Of a DNA stretch of 64,000 nt, positions 26,251-34,841 are shown piece by piece. The notes beneath the pieces are model-generated. The model was not told where the DNA came from. It made no database searches and was given only the letters and a program-made list of their open reading frames with translations. The stretch comes from Asticcacaulis sp. ZE23SCel15. Its GTDB lineage: Bacteria; Pseudomonadota; Alphaproteobacteria; Caulobacterales; Caulobacteraceae. The position numbers and the translations under genes were made by a program. The stretch spans positions 481,001-545,000 of the forward strand of contig NZ_CP130044.1 in the NCBI RefSeq assembly GCF_030505395.1, in the 5' to 3' direction. Every line of letters starts with the position of its first letter. Position 1 is the first letter of the stretch.

Positions 26251-28641
26251 ATGTTGCTGGAGACTGAAGCCGATCTGGTGATGGTGCTGGGTGCCGCCGC
26301 CGGTATTCTTCTGTTTCTGGCGCTGGCCTGCGGCGTTATCGCGACATTGAAAACCTTTCAGGTGCGTCAGTTCCAGACCCTGTTGCATAATTCAGACCGC
26401 AAGGTCGATAACTTAGAGCGCCGCATTTTCAACGTGCTCAATGCCGTGCCGGTGGCGCTGGTCGAAACTGACCTGACCGGAAAATTCACCTTTGCCAATA
26501 AGGCCGCCCATCAGTTGCTGGGCCGCAAGGACTCTGAACTGATCGGGCTTAGGTTTCACTCGGCGACCTGGGGGATCACCTATCCCGACGGGCGGATGAT
26601 CCCGCCGGACCTGCTGCCGATCGCTCGCACCCTGCGCGGCCAGACGGTTAAGGGCTTTCAGCACATGCTGGCCCATCCGGTCACACGCGGTAAGGTCATG
26701 ATCTCGGTCACCTCCATGCCGATCGTCAGTCCCCACGGCGAAATCACCGGCTCAAGTGCCGCCTTTGTCGAAATCGAATCCCAGGCCGGCGAAGGCATTG
26801 GCGACATTACCGGCGTGTGGCGCGGCCACTGGTTTACCGCCGCCTCTGTGCCATTCTGGGGCCTTGATCTGGCCGGTAAGGTGCTGGATCTCAATGGGGC
26901 CGCGGTCGATGTTTTGTCGACCACCCGCGACGACAGTCTGGGACAAAGCTGGGCCCAAAGCTTCGTCAGCGATACAGATTTTCAGCGCGCCGTCGATTAT
27001 TTGGCGCAGGTTCAGGCCGATGCCGCCGCCCATCACCCGCCCGCCCCGCAGAGCCTCAGCCTGAAACGTGCCGATGGCACGGCGCAGACGGTTATGGTCA
27101 GCGCGTGGAAGGTACGCACGCCAGACGGCGCCGATCAGGGCCTGACGGTCATGGCCGTGCCTGCGCCCGCATCCTTAGCCGCACCCAGTGCTGAACTGGC
27201 CACGCCCCAACTGGATGATGACGCAGCACAGGCGCTTGAAGATCTGCGTCAGGCCGAAACCGCCCGCGCCGATCTGGGGGTCGGGGTGTGGGTCTATGAT
27301 CGCGACGCCGACACCATTGTTGAAGACGAAGGCATGCGCCGCCTGATTGGCCGCGAAACCCCAGGCGGGCCGACCCTGATTTCCGATGAAGATCAGGCCA
27401 TTGCCGATAAGGCCTTTGCCGCCCTGATGGCGGGTGAGACCGATACTCTGGATATCGAACTGCGGGTCGGTCCGGCCGATCAGCCCCTGCGCTGGATCAA
27501 CCTCAAGGGCCGCGCCGACACCCGCGACGATGGCACCCGCGACGTGTCGGGCATAGCGCTCGACATTAGCGGCTACCGGACGCAGATCGTTGACGTGGCG
27601 GCCCCCACGGAGCCTGCTGAAACCATCGAGCAGATCGAAGCCCAACTCAGACCCGCCCTTGAGGCCGAACTGTTGAACCGGGCCGAAAGCGATATTGCCG
27701 GGCAGATTGACGCGGCCATAACCTCTGAGCGCACCCGCATGGAGCAGGTCATGGCCGAGGCCGTGTCTGAGGTGCAAGGTGCCGCTACCGCAGAGGCGCA
27801 AGCCGCCCTGATGGCCGAAATCGAGGCCCTGAAAGCCAGACCCGAACCAGAGCCTGCGCCAGAGCCGGTGCCATCGCCATCCGCCAGAGATGTGGCGCAA
27901 ACCTTATCTAAACTGACACGGTACTGGACATTACGCAGCGGCAAGCCGACCCTGATCAGCCTGTCAGCCGACTGGCATGACCTGACCGGATTAATGGCTC
28001 ACGAATTTATGGGCGAAGGCTTCCTCGACTGCGTGCACCCTGACGATCAGGCCGAACTGTTTGATACGCTCAAAAGCTTTATGACCGGCAGCCGCGGCGG
28101 CCAGATCAGCTACCGTGTGCGCAATACTGAGGGCAACTTTGTGCGCCTCATGGAACAGATCACGCCTGCGTTTGAAGGCGGCGTCTTTGATGGCCTGATC
28201 GGCATGGCGTTTGAGATCGAACATTTGATGCCAGCGCCTGTGACCGAAGCCGAAGCGATGCTCGAACCGACACCCGAACCGGTTATCACAGCCGTGGATA
28301 CCACCGAGCTTGCCAGGCTGCGCGACGAACTTGACGATCTGCGCCAATCTCTCAATTCGGCCATCGCCAGCAAGGCCTCGCTTGAGGAAAAAGCGCGCAA
28401 ACTGGATGACGCCCTGCAACAGGCCCAAAAATATGAAACGGCAGGTCGTCTGACCTTTAATGTCGCCAATGATTTCGGCCAGATGCTGCATGTCATCAAT
28501 GGCGCGCTCGACATGATGCAAAAGCAGTCGAACAATCCTGAGAACATCCGCCGCTTGTCGCAAGCCGCCCTTGTGGCTGGCAAACGGGGCGAGCGCCTGA
28601 CCCGCCAGTTGCAGGCCTTTACGCAATCGGATGAAGACTAG
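26251..28641 (+). CDS. Membrane multi-PAS sensor with degenerate histidine-kinase core
   Basis: 796 residues. One membrane segment (about 10-32, VLGAAAGILLFLALACGVIA) is followed by three or four PAS domains: about 50-160 (FNVLNAVPVALVETDLTGKF), 185-290 (VPFWGLDLAGKVLDLNGAAV), 325-440 (LGVGVWVYDRDADTIVEDEG) and 555-655 (DWHDLTGLMAHEFMGEGFL). Coiled-coil stretches separate them. The end (from about 720) is a dimerisation helix AGRLTFNVANDFGQMLHVIN like the GVAHDFNNLL box of hybrid kinases, but the phospho-His is Asn740 and the protein stops before any ATPase domain. It is probably a scaffold or pseudokinase. The ATG at 26251 follows AAAGGGG. Confidence 0.8.
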   Translation: MLLETEADLVMVLGAAAGILLFLALACGVIATLKTFQVRQFQTLLHNSDRKVDNLERRIFNVLNAVPVALVETDLTGKFTFANKAAHQLLGRKDSELIGLRFHSATWGITYPDGRMIPPDLLPIARTLRGQTVKGFQHMLAHPVTRGKVMISVTSMPIVSPHGEITGSSAAFVEIESQAGEGIGDITGVWRGHWFTAASVPFWGLDLAGKVLDLNGAAVDVLSTTRDDSLGQSWAQSFVSDTDFQRAVDYLAQVQADAAAHHPPAPQSLSLKRADGTAQTVMVSAWKVRTPDGADQGLTVMAVPAPASLAAPSAELATPQLDDDAAQALEDLRQAETARADLGVGVWVYDRDADTIVEDEGMRRLIGRETPGGPTLISDEDQAIADKAFAALMAGETDTLDIELRVGPADQPLRWINLKGRADTRDDGTRDVSGIALDISGYRTQIVDVAAPTEPAETIEQIEAQLRPALEAELLNRAESDIAGQIDAAITSERTRMEQVMAEAVSEVQGAATAEAQAALMAEIEALKARPEPEPAPEPVPSPSARDVAQTLSKLTRYWTLRSGKPTLISLSADWHDLTGLMAHEFMGEGFLDCVHPDDQAELFDTLKSFMTGSRGGQISYRVRNTEGNFVRLMEQITPAFEGGVFDGLIGMAFEIEHLMPAPVTEAEAMLEPTPEPVITAVDTTELARLRDELDDLRQSLNSAIASKASLEEKARKLDDALQQAQKYETAGRLTFNVANDFGQMLHVINGALDMMQKQSNNPENIRRLSQAALVAGKRGERLTRQLQAFTQSDED

Positions 28642-28716
28642 CGCTCAAAGTCAAAAATCCGTCATGGATCATCGCTAAGGCCAAAGATAAGATAGGCCGT
28701 AGCCAGAGGATTTTTC

Positions 28717-30135
28717 ATGACTGATGCCGCGCTGAACGCCCCCCTGACCTTTGGATGGGAAGAATGGCTGGGCCTGCCCGATCTGGGCCTTCCGGCCATC
28801 AAGGCCAAGGTCGATACGGGTGCGCGCACGTCCTCCCTGCACGCCGTCGATATCGAACCGTTCGGGACACCAAACAAACCCAGAGTGCGCTTTGTGGTCA
28901 ATCCGATCGCCGGTCGCCATGATGTCGAAGTGGTCTGTTCCGCCGACATCATCGGACAGCGCGAAGTGACCTCATCGAACGGTGAGACCGAGATGCGCTA
29001 TTTTATAGAAACCCGCCTCGATGTCGAAGGCCGCCTGATCCCCATCGAAGTGTCGCTGACCAACCGCGAAGGCATGGCGTACCGGATGCTGCTGGGGCGC
29101 CAAGCACTTGAGAGCATGGGCGCGCTGGTCGATCCGGTTCGGTCGCAGATCTTGCCGCAGCGCTCATATGAGGTCTACAGCGGCACTGAAACTCCTGCCG
29201 TGCGCAGGCCTTTGCGGATCGCGCTACTCACTCAGGACGCCAGTAACTATTCCAGCCGCGCCATTATCGAGGCCGCCCAAAGCCGCGACCACGTCATTGA
29301 GGCCATCACCACCTCGCGCTGCTATATGAACATCAATGTCCTGCGCCCGGAAGTCCATTACGACGGCAAGCCATTGCCGCAGTTCGATGTGATAATCCCG
29401 CGCATTGGCGTGCCGATGACCAGCTATGGACTGGCGGTCGTGCGGCAGTTTGAAACCACCGGCGCCTATTGTCTGAACCGCTCCAACGCCATTGCCGCCT
29501 CACGTGATAAACTTCATGCCCTGCAGGTTCTGGCGCGCAAGGGCATCCCCATGCCGGTGACCGCCTTTGCCAAGTCCCCCAAGGATACCGACTATGTGGT
29601 CGATCTGGTCGGCGGTGCGCCGCTGGTGGTCAAGCTGACCAAAGGGGCGCAGGGGCGTGGCGTGGTGCTGGCCGATACTCGCCTCGCGGCCTCATCCGTA
29701 ATCTCCGCCTTCCGCGACCTTGATGCCGAATTGCTGACGCAGGAGTTTATCAAGGAAGCCGACGGCGAAGACCTGAGATGCTTTGTCATTGGCCACAAGG
29801 TCGTGGCAGCCATGATGCGCCGCGCCAAGATCGGCGATTTCCGCGCCAATCTCCATCAGGGCGGCGACGCGCTCAGTGTGGACATTTCGCCCGAAGAGGC
29901 TCAGATTGCGGTAAAGGCCGCCCGTGCTTTAGGCTTACAGGTCGCGGGCGTCGATATTTTACGTTCCAAAACCGGCCCGAAGGTCTTAGAGGTCAATTCC
30001 TCACCCGGCCTGCAAGGCATCGAAAAGGCATCGGGTGTTAAGGTCGCCGACCTGATCATCGGTCACATAGAGGGCCGGATGCGGCCGATACAGCGTTTGG
30101 GGGCCAAAAGCCCAAGGTTATTGCGGAGAGAGTAA
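28717..30135 (+). CDS. RimB-RimK fusion: retropepsin-like plus ATP-grasp ligase
   Basis: 472 residues with two parts. Residues about 8-150 are a RimB-type (retropepsin-like, putative zinc protease) domain with the active-site loop KVDTGARTSSLHA (Asp33-Thr-Gly-Ala) and YRMLLGRQALE. Residues about 165-455 are an ATP-grasp ligase of the RimK family: VIIPRIGVPMTSYGLAVVRQ, CLNRSNAIAASRDKLHALQV, PLVVKLTKGAQGRGVVLAD, QEFIKEADGEDLRCFVIG and KVLEVNSSPGLQGIE. RimK adds glutamates to ribosomal protein S6; RimB counters or tunes this in pseudomonads as a separate protein. The Smr gene follows after 3 bases. Confidence 0.85.
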   Translation: MTDAALNAPLTFGWEEWLGLPDLGLPAIKAKVDTGARTSSLHAVDIEPFGTPNKPRVRFVVNPIAGRHDVEVVCSADIIGQREVTSSNGETEMRYFIETRLDVEGRLIPIEVSLTNREGMAYRMLLGRQALESMGALVDPVRSQILPQRSYEVYSGTETPAVRRPLRIALLTQDASNYSSRAIIEAAQSRDHVIEAITTSRCYMNINVLRPEVHYDGKPLPQFDVIIPRIGVPMTSYGLAVVRQFETTGAYCLNRSNAIAASRDKLHALQVLARKGIPMPVTAFAKSPKDTDYVVDLVGGAPLVVKLTKGAQGRGVVLADTRLAASSVISAFRDLDAELLTQEFIKEADGEDLRCFVIGHKVVAAMMRRAKIGDFRANLHQGGDALSVDISPEEAQIAVKAARALGLQVAGVDILRSKTGPKVLEVNSSPGLQGIEKASGVKVADLIIGHIEGRMRPIQRLGAKSPRLLRRE

Positions 30136-30138
30136 ACG

Positions 30139-30723
30139 GTGGCGAAGGGCTCAAAAAGCGAAGATCAAAAGCTTTGGGCCCTGGTGACCGCAACCGTGCG
30201 GCCTTATATTTCGCGCAAAATCTCCCGCAAAATAGCCCCCGCCAAACCCTCCGAACCCGAAGTGGTTAAGGTTCGTGATATGCCGGACATGATCGCTAAA
30301 CCGCTGCCCAGACCCGAAGTCCTGACGCCGTTTAAAATCGGTGATGCCATTAAGCCTGACGGCGGCTATCGTCTGGTGCGGGCGACATCGTTTGAGCCCG
30401 ATCCGATTGAGCCCAAGCGCAAGCGCCGCCTCACCCGCGAACGCGACCCGATCGAGGCCCGCCTTGACCTGCACGGTCTCACCCAGATCGCCGCTGAGGC
30501 CCGCCTGAAAGCCTTTGTGAGCCAAGCCTATGCCAATGATTACCGCGCCATTCTGGTCATTACCGGCAAAGGTATGGCTGAAAACGGCATCCTCAAACGC
30601 AATGCGCCGGAATGGCTGGCCGATCCGGCCATGGCCCACATGGTCGCCGGCATCTCACAGGCCCATGCCCGCCACGGCGGTTCCGGCGCGCTGTATGTGG
30701 CGCTTAAGAAGCGGCAGCGCTAA
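30139..30723 (+). CDS. Smr-domain protein
   Basis: 194 residues. Residues about 105-194 form the small MutS-related domain with ARLDLHGLTQIAAEARL, the conserved ILVITGKG and a C-terminal GGSGALYVALKK. Smr domains are nucleases in DNA or RNA quality control. The first 100 residues are basic, low-complexity linker as in Smr proteins of alphaproteobacteria. A GTG start at 30139 lies three bases after the RimB-RimK stop, with GGAGAGAG ahead of it, so the two are one operon. Confidence 0.88.
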   Translation: MAKGSKSEDQKLWALVTATVRPYISRKISRKIAPAKPSEPEVVKVRDMPDMIAKPLPRPEVLTPFKIGDAIKPDGGYRLVRATSFEPDPIEPKRKRRLTRERDPIEARLDLHGLTQIAAEARLKAFVSQAYANDYRAILVITGKGMAENGILKRNAPEWLADPAMAHMVAGISQAHARHGGSGALYVALKKRQR

Positions 30724-30750
30724 AATTTTATATTATCCTGAATACCGAAA

Positions 30751-31491
30751 TCAATTGAGATTTTCCCGGGCCTTATATTCTGAATTTTGTTCGAGAAAAT
30801 CACAAGTCTTGAGCGTCGCTTCTGCTATAGCCTCAACAAATTTATCCAGCACTAAACTACGCGCCCGTACCCGCTCCACCCACTGCTTTGTAATCTTTCG
30901 ATATGAGAATAAATGTTCCTTATCCCAACCGAGATCTGCTCTCTCAATTCCCATCATATGGGTGACCGCAAGATGATCTATGGCTAAATCATCAAAGCGT
31001 CGGTGATGGTTAATAGAGTTTCGCTCCCGCAGTTCTTGATCGAACACCGCATCATATTGTTTTATGAATTTTCCGATATCAAGGCCATGATCCGGTGCAA
31101 CCGCTTTCAGCGCATTAAAATATTTCTTCAATCGACTTTTAAATTCATAAAATCGATTGAAATACATTTCACATACGTTCGTTAAATGGCTGTAACGTGT
31201 GACCGGCAAGTTTTTAAAAGGGTATCTGCGGAAGTAATATTCAACTTCACGCAAAGAAATGACCGCTTCTTGCAATGCAAGAAAAAGGTAGCAGAGGCTG
31301 TGCTGACTTTCCATTTCTGGCGAAAATTCAAATTCATCAGGCACTATAGAACTTTTTTGAGTGGGGGAATTGTACCATATCGTTCGCCCGAATTGTTCGC
31401 GCTTCCAATCCTCCCAACCCGGATAATTATCAAGATTTTTCATCCAATTGTGAATGGCATTTTCCATCCGCTTAGTGTGGGGGGCTTCCAT
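30751..31491 (-). CDS. AT-rich orphan protein with a HEPN-like RX4H motif
   Basis: 246 residues, predicted mostly helical, no signal peptide or membrane segment. I do not recognise a named family. The central region has LRERNSINHHRRFDDLA with Arg157-Asn158 and His162, exactly the RNxxxH form of the RX4-6H motif of HEPN ribonucleases. The gene's AT content is well above its neighbours', and it has no partner on its strand. Flanks are the Smr gene and a GC-rich palindromic element, so it looks like a single-gene insertion. HEPN proteins are frequent toxins and defence effectors; chance occurrence of the short motif is the alternative. Confidence 0.55.
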   Translation of the reverse strand: MEAPHTKRMENAIHNWMKNLDNYPGWEDWKREQFGRTIWYNSPTQKSSIVPDEFEFSPEMESQHSLCYLFLALQEAVISLREVEYYFRRYPFKNLPVTRYSHLTNVCEMYFNRFYEFKSRLKKYFNALKAVAPDHGLDIGKFIKQYDAVFDQELRERNSINHHRRFDDLAIDHLAVTHMMGIERADLGWDKEHLFSYRKITKQWVERVRARSLVLDKFVEAIAEATLKTCDFLEQNSEYKARENLN

Positions 31492-31544
31492 TGTTGCGCC
31501 TAGATAAATTTAAGAATACGAGCATCTTAGCCCTTAACGTCTAC

Positions 31545-31641
31545 AGAAGCCCCCACCTTCCGGCCCTGTCGGGCCTTCATACCTCCCCGGCGTGCCGGGG
31601 AGGGGGACCGTTTTGCGTAGCAAAAGGGTGGTGGGGGTTCT
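31545..31641. repeat. GC-rich compound palindromic element at the GH97 3' end
   Basis: Outer arms GAAGCCCCCACC (31546-31557) and GGTGGTGGGGGTTC (3' end) enclose hairpins GGCCCTGTCGGGCC, CCTCCCCGGCGTGCCGGGGAGG-type, and CCGTTTTGCGTAGCAAAAGG. It ends at the GH97 stop codon. The design resembles the element at 12866-12982 but the sequences are only partly alike. Confidence 0.75.
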
Positions 31642-33692
31642 TACTTCTTTTTCCCAGCCGGGCTGATCTTGACCACCGCGCCGCCATTGGCCGCGAGTTT
31701 CAATGTCACTGAACCCGCCTTATCCACCTTAGAATCGGTCACATTCAGAGTCGAAATGGTCGCCCCATCCTGCCAGAGTTTGGCGCCATACGCACCATCA
31801 CCCAAAAACCCCAGCGGCACCGTCACCTCGCGGGCCTGATCGTCAGTCATGGCGCCAATATACCAGTCCTTACCCGACCGGCGGGCGATGATCACACTCT
31901 GGCCAATCTCACCGGCCACAAAGCGCGTTTCGTCCCATGACGCCGGAACGGCCTTGATAAAATCAACACCGTCCTCCCATGTCCCATCAGCTTTGCGATA
32001 AGCCGGCGGCGAATCCGAGACCATGCCAAACGGGCTTTCATAAACCACATACATGGCCAAGGCCGCCCCGCGCGTCGTCATGACATAGGGGTTGATAAAG
32101 CTTTGTTTGGCCGGAAACTCAGCCGGTGTCGCATGACGGAACCCGCCCTGCGTATAGTCCATCGGCCCCAAAAGCCCGCGGGTATAGGCCAGCATGATGT
32201 TGTGGTGCGCGGTGATCCGGCGGCTCCATTTATTGTTCTCCGCACCCAACACGCCTTCCTGCGTCATATAGTGCGGATAGGTGCGCGTCAGCCCCGCCGG
32301 CGGGAACGCCCCGTGCAGATCGACCATCAGTTTGTGTTGCGCGGTCTTGGTCAGGAGGCGCTGATAATAGTCCATGATCTCCTGATCATTGCGGTTCAGG
32401 AAATCGACCTTGATGCCCTTAATGCCCCAGCGCTCATAGGTCGCCAGCGCCTCATCCATCTGGTTGTCGAGTTGCTGCCATTGCAGCCAGATCCACACCC
32501 CCACGCCCTTGGATTTGGCGTAAGCGATGATCTCAGCCATATCCATCTCAGGCTTGGGCTTGGTGATGTCGGCGGCCGCATTGGGCTCGACCGTCGATCC
32601 CACCGACCAGCCTTCGTCGATCAGGATATATTCCAGCCCCAGCTCGGCCGCGAAATCGGTGTAGGCCTTATAGGTCGCGGTATTCATCCCCGATTTTTGG
32701 CCGTTCGCATTGTGGGGCGCAGGCAAAGGAAAATCATTGCCGTTCCACCAGTCCCAGGCGGATAATCCCGGCTTGATCCATGACGTATCCTTGACCACCG
32801 ATGGCTCACCCAACGCATTGATCAGGTTGGAGTCAATCAGGTTTCCGGGCTGATCGCCCAACATGATCACCCGCCACGGCGTTTCAAAACCATTGGTCGC
32901 GTCGATACGAGCGGCACGGGTGTTAAAGCGTGCGCCGGGGTCATTATCCTTGCGCGGGGTCAGCACGACCTTAACACCGTAACTGGCGTCGCTCAGTGCG
33001 GTATAGTAGGCACCGGGATAGGCCTTGAGGCCCGACTCCGCAATCGCAAAGGCGGCATCGCCGGTATCGCACACGACGGGGGCCTGGAACAGGTGAAACA
33101 CCCGCATCTGAGACGCTTTGATGGCGTCATGTTCGCCTTCAAAACTGTTCTCGAACCGGCCTTGGTTCAGGCCCCAGCAGTCATAATCCGCGGCAAAATT
33201 AAACGCCGTCATCTCATCCTGAAGGTCGAACGCCCCCACGCCGTCCTGTTTCGGGATCACATACCGCAGCGCCACCCCGTCATCATAGGCGCGCACGATC
33301 AGTTTCAAGGTTTTCACATCGCCGCTGGCCGCCCTATAGGTAAACTCAGTTTGATTATACCGGGCGTTTACTGACTTTACCTTGCCGACAGGAAGCGTAA
33401 ACTGATCCGCACCAGAGGTTGTTTTCTGATCGACTAACGTAAACCCGCCCGCCCCGATGGAGGTACCAAATGGCGGACGGTTTTGCAGGGTGAGACCAAG
33501 GCTTGAGGGCGTAATGACGGCCTTGCCATTGCGGCTGACGGCATAGGTCAAACCCTTATCGGTCAGGGTCACCTCGATCCGGTTGCGCTGATCGGGCGAG
33601 GCGGCGGTGAAGGTGTCCGCCGAGACTTGCGCGGCGCACAGCAGACCGAAACTTAAGGCGCACCCGCGCACTATTGAGGCAGATATTACCAT
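31641..33692 (-). CDS. Glycoside hydrolase family 97 protein
   Basis: 683 residues. Residues 1-25 are a signal peptide (MVISASIVRGCALSFGLLCA, end VSA). A beta-super-sandwich (about 30-290) and a TIM barrel follow with SWIKPGLSAWDWWNG, LEYILIDEGWS, GVWIWLQW, GIKGIKVDFLNRND (candidate catalytic Asp), and MVDLHGAFPPAGL, then a C-terminal beta domain. GH97 enzymes are periplasmic alpha-glucosidases or alpha-galactosidases. Which one is undecided. The ATG at 33692 follows AGGGAA; an upstream ATG at 33725 adds no signal. It diverges from the DUF6807 gene around a perfect palindrome. Confidence 0.9.
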   Translation of the reverse strand: MVISASIVRGCALSFGLLCAAQVSADTFTAASPDQRNRIEVTLTDKGLTYAVSRNGKAVITPSSLGLTLQNRPPFGTSIGAGGFTLVDQKTTSGADQFTLPVGKVKSVNARYNQTEFTYRAASGDVKTLKLIVRAYDDGVALRYVIPKQDGVGAFDLQDEMTAFNFAADYDCWGLNQGRFENSFEGEHDAIKASQMRVFHLFQAPVVCDTGDAAFAIAESGLKAYPGAYYTALSDASYGVKVVLTPRKDNDPGARFNTRAARIDATNGFETPWRVIMLGDQPGNLIDSNLINALGEPSVVKDTSWIKPGLSAWDWWNGNDFPLPAPHNANGQKSGMNTATYKAYTDFAAELGLEYILIDEGWSVGSTVEPNAAADITKPKPEMDMAEIIAYAKSKGVGVWIWLQWQQLDNQMDEALATYERWGIKGIKVDFLNRNDQEIMDYYQRLLTKTAQHKLMVDLHGAFPPAGLTRTYPHYMTQEGVLGAENNKWSRRITAHHNIMLAYTRGLLGPMDYTQGGFRHATPAEFPAKQSFINPYVMTTRGAALAMYVVYESPFGMVSDSPPAYRKADGTWEDGVDFIKAVPASWDETRFVAGEIGQSVIIARRSGKDWYIGAMTDDQAREVTVPLGFLGDGAYGAKLWQDGATISTLNVTDSKVDKAGSVTLKLAANGGAVVKISPAGKKK

Positions 33693-33778
33693 GATCGCTT
33701 CCCTGATGATTATGCCGTTCGGCATTTCTTTTTGATGGTTGTTAAGGCAGCCTAATCAGAGGCGCAGGTCAAGGCTAA

Positions 33779-33793
33779 ATATGTCGGACATAT
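33779..33793. promoter_or_regulatory. 15-bp perfect palindrome between divergent sugar genes
   Basis: ATATGTC-G-GACATAT is a perfect inverted repeat with one central base, 25 bases before the DUF6807 start and 87 before GH97. It has the TNGTC-N-GACNA pattern of GntR (FadR subfamily) operators. No such regulator gene is in the window. Confidence 0.6.
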
Positions 33794-33817
33794 AAGGTAT
33801 CAGTTCAGGAGGTTGTG

Positions 33818-34636
33818 ATGGCAAACGCGGTATTGACGGGCTGGAAAGCCGAACAGGGCCTAACCTATGTGCGTCTGTATCACCGTAATAAGCCGGTCAT
33901 GACCTACCATTTCGGGCCGTGCCGCAATTATGAGCCGTGGCGGATGAACTATATCCATCCGGTGCATGGCCTGTCGGGTGCAGTGCTGACCGAAAACACC
34001 CCCGAAGATCACCACCATCAGCGCGGCCTGTTCTGGGCGTGGCGGGAAATCTACCTGCTGGGCGAAAAGATCGCCGATGGCTGGGAAGGCCACAACATCC
34101 GCTTTGAACCCTTGGGTTTTGAACATGCCGAAGACTTAGACGGCAATTATACCTTACGCGGCCATTACCGCTGGTATTCGACCAAGCATGATGCCGATTT
34201 GCCGATCATGGACGAAGCCGTGGTCATTACGCTCCATCCCGATGATGAGCATGGCCGCCGGTTTAGTGTCGATATCACCTTGAAGGCTCTGGTGGCGGGC
34301 CTTAGTCTGGGTGGTACGCCGGATAAGGGCTATGGCGGGCCGAGCGTGCGCTTCCTTCATTCCGAAGACATCACGATCCGCACGAAAGATCAGGCGGTGA
34401 CGGCCCAGTTTGCGGCGGTTGAAACCGGTGATGCCGTGGCCTTTAGCTGGCCCCTGCGGCCCGATATGCCTGATGAGATTGAGCTGTCCTGCCTGATCAA
34501 TGGCACGCCGTGGACGACCTGGGTGCTGCGTCAGGAAAAGAGCATGCAAAACGCGGCCTACCCCGGCTTAGGCTCGGTGCCGGTCGATATGGACGCGCCG
34601 CTGAATATCCGCCTAAACTGGCGTCAGGCCGTTTAG
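33818..34636 (+). CDS. DUF6807 (PmoA-like) family protein
   Basis: 272 residues, no signal peptide. Typical marks are YRFGPCRNYEPWRMNYIHP-like NYEPWRMNYIHPV, LTENTPEDHHHQRGLFWAW, and later GGPSVRFLHSED and NGTPWTTWVLRQEKSMQNAAYPG. Members carry this His-rich HHHQRG segment and are encoded beside carbohydrate-uptake or oxidoreductase genes; biochemical function is not established. AGGAGG precedes the ATG by five bases. It diverges from the GH97 gene and probably shares its control through the palindrome at 33779. Confidence 0.8.
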   Translation: MANAVLTGWKAEQGLTYVRLYHRNKPVMTYHFGPCRNYEPWRMNYIHPVHGLSGAVLTENTPEDHHHQRGLFWAWREIYLLGEKIADGWEGHNIRFEPLGFEHAEDLDGNYTLRGHYRWYSTKHDADLPIMDEAVVITLHPDDEHGRRFSVDITLKALVAGLSLGGTPDKGYGGPSVRFLHSEDITIRTKDQAVTAQFAAVETGDAVAFSWPLRPDMPDEIELSCLINGTPWTTWVLRQEKSMQNAAYPGLGSVPVDMDAPLNIRLNWRQAV

Positions 34637-34657
34637 GGGCGCATCCGGGGGGAGACC

Positions 34658-34783
34658 ATGAATATCTGGAGCATAGCGATCGGGCTGATTGTGTTTCTGG
34701 TGGCGGCGCTGGTGTTCACCTATGCCCTGTTCAAAAACATCCCCGACGAGCCCAAGAATGACGATGATGAACCGTGGAAGTAG
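34658..34783 (+). CDS. Small single-pass membrane protein
   Basis: A 41-residue ORF. Residues 3-24 are a strong membrane helix (IWSIAIGLIVFLVAALVFTY), followed by a Lys-Asn then acidic tail PDEPKNDDDEPWK. GGGGGGAGA lies 4-12 bases upstream of the ATG, and the gene is 21 bases after the DUF6807 stop. No family is recognised. Support is the ribosome site, the helix and the operon-like spacing. Confidence 0.6.
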   Translation: MNIWSIAIGLIVFLVAALVFTYALFKNIPDEPKNDDDEPWK

Positions 34784-34841
34784 GGAACGCTAAAGGCAAA
34801 TCATATCACTGAACGCAACATCAAAGGTTTCAGTTTTTTAG

